NCBI RefSeq assembly: GCF_019669985.1 | Contig: NZ_AP019782.1 | Span: 2,288,001 to 2,352,000, forward strand | Origin: Methylogaea oryzae | GTDB lineage: Bacteria > Pseudomonadota > Gammaproteobacteria > Methylococcales > Methylococcaceae | Length of the DNA: 64,000 nt | Direction of reading: 5' to 3' | Shown: piece after piece, positions 18,226 to 31,650 of the stretch | How the letters are laid out: each line of letters begins with the position of its first letter | Numbering within the stretch: the first letter of the stretch is position 1 | Notes under the pieces: generated by a model | What the model saw: the letters and a program-made list of their open reading frames with translations, nothing else | Databases searched by the model: none | Told to the model about the DNA's origin: nothing | Made by a program: the position numbers and the translations under genes

Positions 18226-21200
18226 ATGTTTAGCATATTCATCAAAAGACCCGTGATGGCGATCGTGCTATCGCTGCTCTTCCTTTTCACGGGGTTCTTG
18301 GCGATCCGTTCGCTACCGATTTCCCAGTTTCCGGATATCGCACCGCCGCGCGTCACCATATCGTTGTCATTTCCCGGCGCCAGCGCCGATGTACTGGTGA
18401 AATCGTCCCTGATAACGATAGAACGCGCCATTAACGGCGTACCCGGCATGAAATACATCGTCTCCGATGCGACCAGCGCCGGCGAGGCGACCATTCAGGT
18501 GCTTTTCGATCTGAGCGTGGACCCGAACATCGCGATGGTCAACGTAAAGACGCGCTTAGACCAAGTCATGAGTCGGCTACCCAAGCTCGTGCAATTGGAA
18601 GGGGTGATAGTCGAGCGCGTGCAGCCCAGCATGCTGATGTATATCAATTTGTACAGCAAAGACAAAAACGCCGACGAGAAATTTCTATTCAATTACGCCA
18701 ACGTCAACGTTATTCCCGAAGTTCAGCGCGTATTTGGCATTGCCCAAGCAAAAATATTAGGGAGCCGCCAATACGCCATGCGCATTTGGCTCAATCCCGA
18801 TCGTATGCGGGCCTACAATGTCTCGACCGAAGAGGTGATGGACGCCATCGCCAATCAAAGCATTATCGGCAGGCCCGGCCGCATCGGGCAAAGTACCGGC
18901 ATGGCCGCCCAATCCAAGGAGTATGTTCTCGTTTATCAGGGGCTTTACGACAAACCGGAACAATACGAGGACATCATCATCCGGGCCAATTCCAAGGGTG
19001 AGATTCTGCACCTCAAGGATATCGCCAAAGTCGATTTGAACAGCGAGTTTTACAACATCTACTCGGACAAGGACTCCTACCCCTCCGCCTCCATCGTGCT
19101 GAAGCAAAACTACGGCAGCAACGCCAGCAAAGTCATCGAGGACGTGAAGGAAAAACTGCAGGAGTTGAAGGCGTCGTTCCCCGAGGGCATGGACTACGAA
19201 ATCAACTACGACGTATCGCGATTCGTCGACGCCTCCATCGACAAAGTGCTGCACACCCTGGCGGAAGCGTTCGTCCTGGTGGCCCTGGTGGTGTTTATCT
19301 TCCTGGGCGACTGGCGATCCACCCTGATTCCGATTTTGGCCGTGCCGGTGTCGTTGATCGGCTCTTTCGCCGTCATGTCCGCATTCGGGCTTTCCATCAA
19401 TTTGATCACCCTGTTCGCCTTGGTGCTGGCCATCGGCGTCGTGGTCGACGACGCCATCGTCGTGGTCGAGGCGGTGCACGCCAAGATGGAGGAGGAACAC
19501 GTCTCTCCCTACGTGGCATCGCAAAAAGTCTTGGGCGAAATCGGCGGCGCCATTATCGCGATTACCTTGGTCATGACCTCGGTATTTGTCCCGATCGCCT
19601 TCATGAACGGACCGGTCGGCGTGTTTTACCGGCAATTCTCCATCGCCATGGCCTCGTCCATCATCATCTCGGCGATCGTCGCCCTGTCGCTGGCGCCGGT
19701 ATTGTGCGCAATGATCCTGAAAAACACCCACGGCCAACCACGGAAAAAAACGCCGATCACTTGGTTCATCGACGCGTTCAACAAGCTGTTCGAAAAAGCC
19801 ACCGGGCGCTACGTTCAAGTACTCAATGTCGTGGTCACTCGGCGCATCGTGACGTTTCTCGCCTTGGGCATTTTTTCCTTCGGTATTTTCACGGTGAATC
19901 ACACCCTCCCCGCCGGCTTTATCCCCGGCGAGGACCAAGGCATGATTTACGCGATTATCCAAACCCCACCGGGATCGACCATCGAAGTCACCAATCAAGT
20001 CGCCCAACAGCTGGAAAGCGTCGCCAGGAAAATCGAAGGCGTGCAATCGGTTTCCTCCTTGGCCGGCTATGAAGTATTGACGGAAGGCCGGGGCTCCAAC
20101 GCCGGCACCTGCATCATCAATTTAAAGGACTGGTCGGAACGCAAAGCGTCCGTGCAGGACGTGATTCGCGAGTTGGAAGAAAAAACCCACGACTTCGGCG
20201 CGATCATCGAGTTTTTCCAGCCGCCGGCGGTACCCGGCTACGGCGCGGCGTCCGGTTTGGCGCTGCGGCTATTGGATAAGACCTCCAATACCGATTATTA
20301 CGAATTCGACAAGATCAACCAGGACTTCATTGCGGCGCTGCGCAAGCGCAAAGAGTTAACCGGATTGTTTACCTTTTTCGCCGCCAACTATCCGCAATAT
20401 GAGTTGGTGATCGACAACAAGCTGGCCATGCAGAAAGGCGTATCCATCAACAAAGCCATGGATAACCTGGACATCATGATCGGCAGCACTTACGAACAGG
20501 GGTTTATCCGGTTCAACAATTTTTTCAAGGTTTATACCCAAGCGCTGCCCGAATTCCGGCGTTTCCCCTCCGACGTATTGAATTATTACGTGAAAAACGA
20601 GGCAGGCGAAATGGTGCCCTATTCCGCTTTCATGACCATGAAGAAAAAGCAGGGCCCCAACGAGCTTACCCGCTACAACCTCTACAATTCGGCGGCCATC
20701 CGCGCCGAACCCGCGCCGGGTTATACCACCGGGGACGCCATCAAAGCAGTCCAGGAAGTCGCGGCCGCCACTTTGCCGCGGGGTTACGACGTGGCCTGGG
20801 AAGGCTTGTCGTTCGACGAAGCGGCAAGAGGCAACGAAGCCTTGGTGATCTTCGTGGTCGTCCTGGTATTCGTCTATTTGGTGCTGGCGGCGCAATACGA
20901 AAGCTTTGTCCTGCCGTTGGTGGTGATATTTTCCTTGCCCGCGGGCATTTTCGGTTCGTTTTTCTTGTTGAAAGAAACCGGTCTCGCCAACGACGTTTAC
21001 TCCCAGGTCGGGCTGGTCATGTTGGTCGGCTTGCTCGGTAAAAACGCGGTGCTGATCGTGGAATACGCCGTGCAAAAACAGGCCCAGGGCATGTCCGTCA
21101 AGGACGCGGCCATCGAGGGCGCGAAAGCGCGTTTCCGCCCGATATTAATGACTTCGTTCGCCTTCATTGCCGGCTTGATTCCATTGGCCGTCGCCACCGG

Positions 21201-21402
21201 GGCGGGCGCCGTCGGCAACCGGACCATCGGCACCTCGGCCTTGGGAGGGATGCTGTTCGGCACGGTGTTCGGCGTGGGTCTTATTCCGGGGCTCTATTAC
21301 GTCTTCGCCAAAATGATAGAAGGCAAAAGCTTGATCAAAAACGAAGACCTTGATCCTTTAACCGAAATTTATCACTACAGCAACAGCGATGACAAAGAGT
21401 AA
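18226..21402 (+). CDS. RND multidrug efflux pump, HAE1/AcrB-like
   Basis: 1058 residues, the normal pump length. It starts MFSIFIKRPVMAIVLSLL and has LPISQFPDIAPP after the first helix. The proton-relay aspartates are D408-D409 in LAIGVVVDDAIVVVE. Later motifs include PAGFIPGEDQGMIYA and the C-terminal helix run LVMLVGLLGKNAVLIVEYAV. It exports hydrophobic compounds using the proton gradient, with the adjacent adaptor and channel. The sequence style and lower GC resemble pumps common in Bacteroidota, so horizontal origin is possible. Confidence 0.93.
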   Translation: MFSIFIKRPVMAIVLSLLFLFTGFLAIRSLPISQFPDIAPPRVTISLSFPGASADVLVKSSLITIERAINGVPGMKYIVSDATSAGEATIQVLFDLSVDPNIAMVNVKTRLDQVMSRLPKLVQLEGVIVERVQPSMLMYINLYSKDKNADEKFLFNYANVNVIPEVQRVFGIAQAKILGSRQYAMRIWLNPDRMRAYNVSTEEVMDAIANQSIIGRPGRIGQSTGMAAQSKEYVLVYQGLYDKPEQYEDIIIRANSKGEILHLKDIAKVDLNSEFYNIYSDKDSYPSASIVLKQNYGSNASKVIEDVKEKLQELKASFPEGMDYEINYDVSRFVDASIDKVLHTLAEAFVLVALVVFIFLGDWRSTLIPILAVPVSLIGSFAVMSAFGLSINLITLFALVLAIGVVVDDAIVVVEAVHAKMEEEHVSPYVASQKVLGEIGGAIIAITLVMTSVFVPIAFMNGPVGVFYRQFSIAMASSIIISAIVALSLAPVLCAMILKNTHGQPRKKTPITWFIDAFNKLFEKATGRYVQVLNVVVTRRIVTFLALGIFSFGIFTVNHTLPAGFIPGEDQGMIYAIIQTPPGSTIEVTNQVAQQLESVARKIEGVQSVSSLAGYEVLTEGRGSNAGTCIINLKDWSERKASVQDVIRELEEKTHDFGAIIEFFQPPAVPGYGAASGLALRLLDKTSNTDYYEFDKINQDFIAALRKRKELTGLFTFFAANYPQYELVIDNKLAMQKGVSINKAMDNLDIMIGSTYEQGFIRFNNFFKVYTQALPEFRRFPSDVLNYYVKNEAGEMVPYSAFMTMKKKQGPNELTRYNLYNSAAIRAEPAPGYTTGDAIKAVQEVAAATLPRGYDVAWEGLSFDEAARGNEALVIFVVVLVFVYLVLAAQYESFVLPLVVIFSLPAGIFGSFFLLKETGLANDVYSQVGLVMLVGLLGKNAVLIVEYAVQKQAQGMSVKDAAIEGAKARFRPILMTSFAFIAGLIPLAVATGAGAVGNRTIGTSALGGMLFGTVFGVGLIPGLYYVFAKMIEGKSLIKNEDLDPLTEIYHYSNSDDKE

Positions 21403-22825
21403 AGCTTTTCGTCTTCTGGCATTGGGAATACCCGCGCTGATACTTCAGGCCTGCGGCATTCCGGATATCGCCATCAAAAAGGCGGACACCAAACTTCCCG
21501 AAATCTATGACCAGGGAGCCCAGCAGGAGGAAAACTCCGCTCTTGTAAAATGGAAGGACTTTTTCGACGATCCCTATTTATTAAGCTTGATCGACACAGC
21601 GGTCGCCAATAACAAGGAGATCAACATCATGCTGCAACGCATCAGCGTTGCGGAAAACGAAATTCAGGCGCGTAAAGGCGCGTATTTGCCGACGGTCAAT
21701 TTCGGCGCCGGATCCGGCGGCGAAAAAACCGGCAAATTCACCCGAAACGGAGCGGTGGAAGACAACCTGCAAATCGCCAAAGGACAGCCGTTCCCAACTT
21801 TTCTCGGGAACTATCAATTCGGCCTTTTCTCGACCTGGGAGATCGATATTTGGAAAAAGCTGAGAAACGCGACTCAGGTGGCGGTCTTCGAATACATGGC
21901 TTCGACCGAGGGAAAGAACTTTTTGGTAACGAATCTTGTCGCCGAGGTTGCGCGGTCATATTACGAACTGATGGCGCTGGACAATCAGCTGGATAATCTC
22001 GAACAAAACATCCGCATTCAACAGGACGGCCTGGAGGTGGTGAAGCAGCTCCAGGTCTACGCGAGGTCCAATTCGCTGGCGGTCAAACGTTATGAAGCGG
22101 AAGTGGCGAAAAACAAGAGCAGGAAATATGAAATCACCCAGCAGATCACCGTGGCCGAGAATCGGCTCAACTTCCTGCTAGGTAGAACCCCGCAGCCCAT
22201 CCAGCGCGCCTCCGCCGGCTTCATGGACATCGCGCCCAAGATGCTTCGTATCGGCGCCCCCTCGCAATTGCTGAAAAACAGGCCGGATATCAAAAAGGCC
22301 GAGCTTGAGCTGGCGGCGGCGGACCTGAACATCGATGTCGCGCGGGCGAATTTCTATCCCTCGTTCGGCATCAAAGCCGGGGTGGGATTCGAAGCCTTTG
22401 CCCTCAAGTACCTGATAAACACGCCGGAATCCTTGGCGGCGACCATCGCCGGCGAGCTGGTGGCGCCCCTCGTCAACCGCAACGCGATTACGGCGGAATA
22501 TAAAAACGCCAGCGCCAAGCAGATCCAAGCGGCTTATGAATACGAGCAAAGCATCATCAACGCTTACACGGAAGTGGCGAACCAATTCTCGAACATCAAC
22601 AACCTGGACAAAAACTATCAACTGAAGAAAAAACAAGTGGAGTCGCTGGTCCAATCGATAGACGTGGCCAACCAGCTGTTCAAGTCGGCGCGCGCGGATT
22701 ACCTGGAGGTATTGCTAACCCAGCGGGATGCCTTGGACGCCAAGAAAGAACTCATCGAAACCAAGCAAAAACAGGTCGTCGCAATGGTGGATCTTTATAA
22801 ATCCCTCGGCGGCGGCTGGCAGTGA
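21389..22825 (+). CDS. Outer-membrane efflux lipoprotein (TolC/OprM family)
   Basis: 478 residues with lipobox LILQA-C22. The paired outer-membrane-efflux repeats are visible: each has a long helix-rich stretch (NEIQARKGAYLPTVNFGAG; AAADLNIDVARANFYPSFGI), and LLKNRPDIKKAELEL is the signature of the OprM/NodT type. It forms the outer-membrane exit duct. It overlaps the pump gene by 14 bases, which supports a single three-gene operon with a lipid-anchored adaptor and channel. Confidence 0.92.
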   Translation: MTKSKAFRLLALGIPALILQACGIPDIAIKKADTKLPEIYDQGAQQEENSALVKWKDFFDDPYLLSLIDTAVANNKEINIMLQRISVAENEIQARKGAYLPTVNFGAGSGGEKTGKFTRNGAVEDNLQIAKGQPFPTFLGNYQFGLFSTWEIDIWKKLRNATQVAVFEYMASTEGKNFLVTNLVAEVARSYYELMALDNQLDNLEQNIRIQQDGLEVVKQLQVYARSNSLAVKRYEAEVAKNKSRKYEITQQITVAENRLNFLLGRTPQPIQRASAGFMDIAPKMLRIGAPSQLLKNRPDIKKAELELAAADLNIDVARANFYPSFGIKAGVGFEAFALKYLINTPESLAATIAGELVAPLVNRNAITAEYKNASAKQIQAAYEYEQSIINAYTEVANQFSNINNLDKNYQLKKKQVESLVQSIDVANQLFKSARADYLEVLLTQRDALDAKKELIETKQKQVVAMVDLYKSLGGGWQ

Positions 22826-22826
22826 T

Positions 22827-22850
22827 CGCGGGAGGAACGCCGCTCCCGCG
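22827..22850. terminator. Hairpin between convergent efflux and macroglobulin genes
   Basis: A perfect 8-bp inverted repeat (22827-22834 with 22843-22850, loop 8). It starts 2 bases after the channel gene stop and lies 9 bases from the end of the macroglobulin gene. It has no T run, so any terminator role is uncertain. Confidence 0.4.
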
Positions 22851-22858
22851 CCGCGCGT

Positions 22859-25800
22859 TCATTTGGCCTCGCTCCAGCTTGCCGCGGTATTGCCCCGCAC
22901 GCTTTCGTCGTACATGTCGAAGGCGCGGGCCGGCGCGATATTGGCCTTGCCCGGGTGGTTGACGCGCCAGACCTGATACAGGCGGAATTCGCCGCCGGGC
23001 TGGATTTTTGCGACGCGAGCGGTTTTGTCCGGGTAGCGCAGGGTTTGCTTCACCGCGCTCCAATAGCTGTCGTCCTTGGGCTGGATTTTAGCGTCGGCCA
23101 GATAGGATTCGTCGGCCTCGATGCCCTCGGCGAAAGAAGGGATGGCATCCTCGATAACGATGAATTGGCTGGGCTGGATCGCGCCCGACGCCACGGCGTC
23201 GCGCTTGACGCGCACCTCGCTGACGATCACGTCCCCGGCGTGCAACGGCCCGTTGCTTGCAGGCTGCCCGGCAAGATCGACCGGTTCGCTGCCTTTGGCG
23301 GTGACGCGGCGGAAGGCGCGCTCCACCGACAATCCCTGGGACAGGGGGGCAACGGCGTCGTAGGGCACGTCGGCGTTGATGTTGACGTAAGCCGCTTCCA
23401 GCGGCGCCAGGCCTTCCAGGCGAATTTCGGACAAATTGCCCGCCTCGCCGGGCTGGGCGAACGTTGCGGAGTAGCCGCCGGGGATGGCTTGCAACTCGCC
23501 CAGCTTGCCGCCGTCCTTGGCAAAGGCGGCGATTTTGCGGCCGGCCGCCTTGTCCTTGGCGGCTTGCGCCGCTTCCCGGCTGAGCAGGGCGCGGCTGTTG
23601 AAGATCACCTGGGCGCTGTCGAAGGTGGAAGTCCAATAGCCGTTTTTCATGGCCGTCAGCAGCGCGTTTTTCGCTTTCGACTCGATTTCCGCCGTGACGC
23701 CGCCGAATTCCTCCAGCACCCCCAGGGCGGCGGACAAGCGGCTGGGCATGCCGAAAGAGAATCCCATGGCGCCGTACAGTGCCTTGTCTTCCGCCGCCCC
23801 GTCGGCCGTTCCCCAAGCGAGCACCGCGTTTTGTAAACGCAACACCAGCGCCTTCGCTATCGCCTTGTCCTTGAACGCCTGGCCGAAGCGATTCCACGCC
23901 TTGTCCTTGTTGGCGGCGAACAAGCGCAGGCTGTTGACCAGGTCGTCCAGGGAGGCGGCCGGATTCTTGCGGGTTTGCTCGACGAAAGCGATTTGCTGCT
24001 GCCACGGCTGCTCGTACATGCCCAGTTCGGCATAGCGCGCCAGCACATAGCCGTCGTTCAACCCGCCGGCCTCGCCGGGCTTGGCCAATTTCGCCATCAA
24101 CCATTGCGTGCCTTTGTCGAAGGAACGGGCCGCGCCTTCGACTTTCAGCTCCGCAGCGAATTTGAGGGCATACAGCGCCGTCACCGTCACCGGCATGCTG
24201 GCTTCGGCATCGTTGGGCCACAGGCCGAAACCGCCGTCGGCTTTCTGGTTCTGCACGATTTTCCGGATGCCCAGGGCGGCGTTTTTCTCCGCCTTGGCCA
24301 GCACCGGCCCCAGCGGTCCCAACGCCTCGGGCTTGATGCCGGCGCGCTTGAGCAGATCCAATAGCACCAAGTTGGGCACGGTGCTGTGCACCAATTGCTC
24401 CGTGCAACCGTAGGGATAGGACACCAGCACCGTGGCGGCGTGCAGGGCGGCGCCGAGCAGGCCGGAGCTGACCTGGATTTGCGCCTGGCGGATGGAGGCC
24501 GCGGACGGAATATCGGTCAGCAGGGTGCTGGGGGATGGGCAGTTGGGCAAGGCATTGGCAACGTCGGCCTTTGCGCCGCTATCCGGCGTTGCTGCCGGGG
24601 AGCCTTGCGCACCGGTCGCCCCCTCTCCCGTCGGCTGGGAGGGCGCAGCGACGGGTGCGGAGCCGGCCGGGGAAGAGGGAGGGGTCGGCGACGCGCATTT
24701 GCCCGCGTCACCCTGCGGCAAGCTGCCGGCAAACACCTGCTCCATGGCCGCCGGCTTCAGCGGCAGGTCGAACTCCTCCGCGCCGCCCACGTGGATGGCC
24801 TGGTGCGGCAACAAAGCCACTTTCACCGTCGCCGTTCCCTGATGGCCGGTGCCTTGCACGCGCGCCGGCCACAACGCCTCGGCCTTGCCTTTGAGGCTGA
24901 AACGCTCCTTGTCCTTGCCTTGCAACAAGACGGCATCGCCGCCCAGGGACAATGTGCCTTCCAGCGTCACGTCCTGGGGCAGGTGATTGACCAGCTTGAC
25001 CTTGACGTCCGCTTCTTCGCCTTCCCGCAGGTATTGCGGTCCCAGCAGTTCCACCGACACGTCGGCGACAGTATTGAACTTGCCGGTGGCCTCGCCGACG
25101 CGGCCGTCCTTGTCGGCGGCAATGGCGGTGACCAGCCATTCGGTGACGTTGGCGGGCATGTCCACGGTGACGGCGGCCCGGCCCTGGGCGTCGGTGACCA
25201 AGTGGGGGAACCAGCCGGCGGTGTCGCGCATGGCTTTTTTCGCCAGCTTGCTCTGGCTCTTCAGGGCGCTCAGGGCGAAGTTGGGCTTTTTCAGCAGATC
25301 GGCGTAGCCGTAGCCTTGCAGATCGTCCGAGTAGAAAGTGGACAGATTGATGCGCGGCAACGGATAGAAAAAATCGAATATGCCGGGCCGGAATTCCGCC
25401 TGCACCGCGTACACGGCGCGATCCACCACCGACACCGACAGCTCGGTGTTGGCGGCGGGACTGCCGTCGGCGCGCTTCACCTCGAAACGCAACGGGAACG
25501 GCTTGAGGGGATCGGTTTCCGGCAGGGACGGCAGTACGGCGATGTCCAGGCGTTTTTCGCGCGGCACGATGCGGAAGCCCAGGGTGCGCTCCTGGTACTT
25601 GCCCTGCCCCACCGGCACCGTGACCGTGTGGTAGAAGCCGGTGCCATATTCGGGCTTGGCCTCCACCTCCAGCCAATGGCTGCGGCCCTGCGCCTGGGAC
25701 GAGCGACTGCCGAAAATTTTGCGGCCGGCGATGGTTTCCCACAGGGTGCCGGCGTCGCTCTTGCCCCAGCCGGCCGGCAGCAGGGCCAATACGCGGGCCT

Positions 25801-28152
25801 TGTCGCCGGGGCTGAGCACCGTGCTGTCGGTGTACAGTTCCAGCTCCCGAGCGTCCGCCACCGCCTCGCCCTCGGCGCCGCCCACCACCAGCCAGGTCGG
25901 CTGGGAGGTGGACTTGGCGCTCATGGGCTTGCCGTCCAGGGTTTCCAGGGTCGCCACGGCGGTCAAACGGCCGCGGCCGGCCAAATCCGGCAGCGCCAGC
26001 TCGAAACGGCCTTTGTCATCGGTGGTAAACGGCGCTTTCACCAACTCGCCCTTGGGGCTGCCCGGCTGCTCCAGGGCGATATCCACCACGCCGGAGGCCT
26101 TCGGCGCCGGCTTGCCGTCGGGATAGCTGGATTGCAGCAACAGCTTCACGCCCTTGTCGCCCACCGCCGCGATGTTTTTGGAAAAACTCACCGCCGGCTG
26201 GGCTTCGGCCAGGGTGGCGTAGAGGCTGTCGGTGAGGATAGCGCTGGAGCCGGCCCGGTCCTGGGCCCGCACCATGAGGGAGTAAATCCATTCTTCCTTG
26301 GGCTTGTCCTTGTCGCCCGCCGGCACATCGAACTTGAACGTGGCCTCGCCGGCCCCGTCCAACAGCGGCGCGGTTTCCCAGGAGTTAGCGGAATCCAGCG
26401 CTTGGCGCGCTTCGATGGAGCTATACAGCCTTTGCGGCTGGGTGAGGCCGGAAGCCGATTTCACCTGGCCAAAATAGTCCGTGCCGGCGCTCAAGCCGCC
26501 GCCGGCCTCCGCCACCCATTGCGGCGCCTCGAATTTCTTGCGGTAAAGGAACACCTCGTACTTGGTGTCCTGCGGCGCGCCGCCGCTGTAGCGCTTGGCG
26601 CGGAACTTGACGACGAACGGCTGCCCCGGCGTGACGCTGGGACTGCGATCCAGCAACTCCAGGTAGAAGGTCGGCTTGATGTAGTCGCGCACGCGGAATT
26701 CGCCGCCGTAAGGCTTGTCGTCCACCTGCGCCACCAGCCGGTAAAGGCCCGGTGTCTGGGATTCATCCAGGGTAAAGGCGCCGCTGAACGAGCCGAAATC
26801 GCTCACGGGCACCGTGGCCTGCAAGCCGTCGCCGCCGCCGTCGGCACGGATCACCGACACCGCCGCCTGCTTGCTGCGGAACGCCGGCACTTTCAGCGCG
26901 CCGTCGTCGAAAGCGCGCACCACGCCTTTGTAGTGGAACTCGTCGCCGGGCTTGAAGATGGGCCGGTCGGTAACGATGAACACCGCGTCGTCCTTGGTGA
27001 CGGTGGGGAGGAAGTCGGTGGCGACCAGGGCGCTGCGCCTTGCTCCCTTGTGGGAAGCATCGGCTGGCACCGCCGAGCCTGCCGCGGCGGCAATTCCGGC
27101 CCCCTCTCCCTCAGGGAGAGGGTTGGGGTGAGGGGAAGATAAAAGGCTGCGACCTTTACGCCCCTCATCCCGACCTTCTCCCTGAGGGAGAAGGGGAGAA
27201 ACGGTCTCCGCCCCAAGTTCTTGCGCAGATTTAGACGGTGAGGATAGATCGGCCGCCTCCACCTTCACCACCAGTTTGCCGTCCACGTTGCCGGCCGGGC
27301 TGGCATAGGCGGTTTCGCCGTTGGCGTCGGTGGGCTTGGGGAAAGCCTGCCACTGGCCGCGGCCGTCCCGGTAGCTGACCTTGGCGTCGGCCACCGGCTG
27401 CTGCTCGCGGTCGATAACGCGCACCAGCAGCTGTTCGCTGGACTGCTTCACCTGCACCGCCAGGCTGCTGACCTGGATCAGGCACTGCGCCTCGTTCTTG
27501 CCCTGCACCGCCTGCAACAGGTAGACGCCGTCGGGCAAGGGGTCGAGGGCCAGGGTACGGACCTTGTAGCGGTCTTCGCTCCAACCGCTGTCGGCGAACC
27601 ACCAGCCCAGGTCCTGGACGCCCTCGCCCCCCGTTTGCAAATCCACATAGTACTCGCGGGCCAGATCGAAACCGGCCGGGGCGGACAGGATGACCTGTTC
27701 CGGCACGGACACCAGATTGCCTTGGGTGGTGGTGACGATGGCCTTGCTGAAAGCCGTATCCTGGAACTGCTTGCGGAAATCCGACTTCAACAGGTTGCGC
27801 ACGGCGCGCAAAGGCGACCGGGCTTCGTTCAAGCCCTTGGCGAAATAGTGGCCCGGATTCAGCGTGCTGGTGGGCTCCTCGTAACTGCGGCTGATCTGCA
27901 CCTGCCCTTCCAGGAACTTGTCCAGGTTCTTCGGCTTGAGCACCCGCACCAGCATGGGCTTGTCCGTCACCGTATAGTCCAGGCGGATTTGCGGCTGTTC
28001 CGTGTGGGAAAAGCTGCGCTCGGCGGTGAGGTAGAAAGGGCTGCCGGCCTGGGCGGTAGCGCCGGCCAACAGTAAGAGCGCGCCCAGCGCGCCACTTAGC
28101 AGCCGACTCAAGGAACGGTCGCGGGCAAGGCCCGCTCCTACGCGATGCGGGA

Positions 28153-28156
<4 letters not shown>
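22859..28156 (-). CDS. yfaS: Bacterial alpha-2-macroglobulin with thioester (YfaS-like)
   Basis: 1765 residues. After a signal peptide come MG-type beta domains, including the MG2 hallmark VFIVTDRPIFKPGDEFHYKG, a bait/alpha-2-macroglobulin core (FPHLVTDAQGRAAVTVDMPANVTEWLVTAIA), the thioester motif C1251-T-E-Q in YPYGCTEQL, and an alpha/alpha toroid thioester domain with the family's C-terminal domain. It is a periplasmic trap for foreign proteases. Residues ~317-356 are encoded by an inserted palindromic repeat pair, and residues ~4-14 by another repeat. The ATG overlaps the upstream gene stop (ATGA). Confidence 0.93.
24619..24694. repeat. Diverged CCCTCTCCC-type repeat inside yfaS
   Basis: CCCCCTCTCCCGTCGG followed by CTGGGAGGG, then about 30 bases later GGGGAAGAGGGAGGGG. 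This resembles a decayed copy of the palindromic repeat family. It encodes part of a Pro/Ala/Ser/Gly linker (residues ~1150-1185) just before the thioester domain. Confidence 0.4.
27101..27196. repeat. Inverted pair of palindromic repeats inserted in-frame in yfaS
   Basis: Copy 1 (27101-27135) and an opposite copy 2 (27161-27196), 25 bases apart. Each has a CCCTCTCCC- or TTCTCCC-type arm pair followed by GGGGTGAGGGG or its complement. The 96-bp unit keeps the reading frame and is translated as peptides such as LLPQGEGRDEG and PHPNPLPEGEG. Confidence 0.9.
28121..28146. repeat. GCGGGCAAGGCCCGC repeat at the yfaS N-terminus
   Basis: Arms 28121-28126 and 28130-28135 with a 3-base loop, extended by TCCTACGCG. 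It matches the common 'GTAGGAGCGGGCCTTGCCCGCG' type of interspersed repeat. Translated, it gives the VGAGLARD segment of the macroglobulin signal peptide. Confidence 0.7.

Positions 28157-31650
<3,494 letters not shown>

Noticed and set aside
18757-20046. 429-codon frame antisense to the RND pump
   Set aside because: No motifs, antisense to a fully conserved pump.
24386-27142. Long open frame (918 codons) antisense to the macroglobulin gene
   Set aside because: GC-rich codon bias opens the opposite strand. Its product is His/Gly/Arg-rich without motifs, while the sense strand encodes a clear macroglobulin with thioester.
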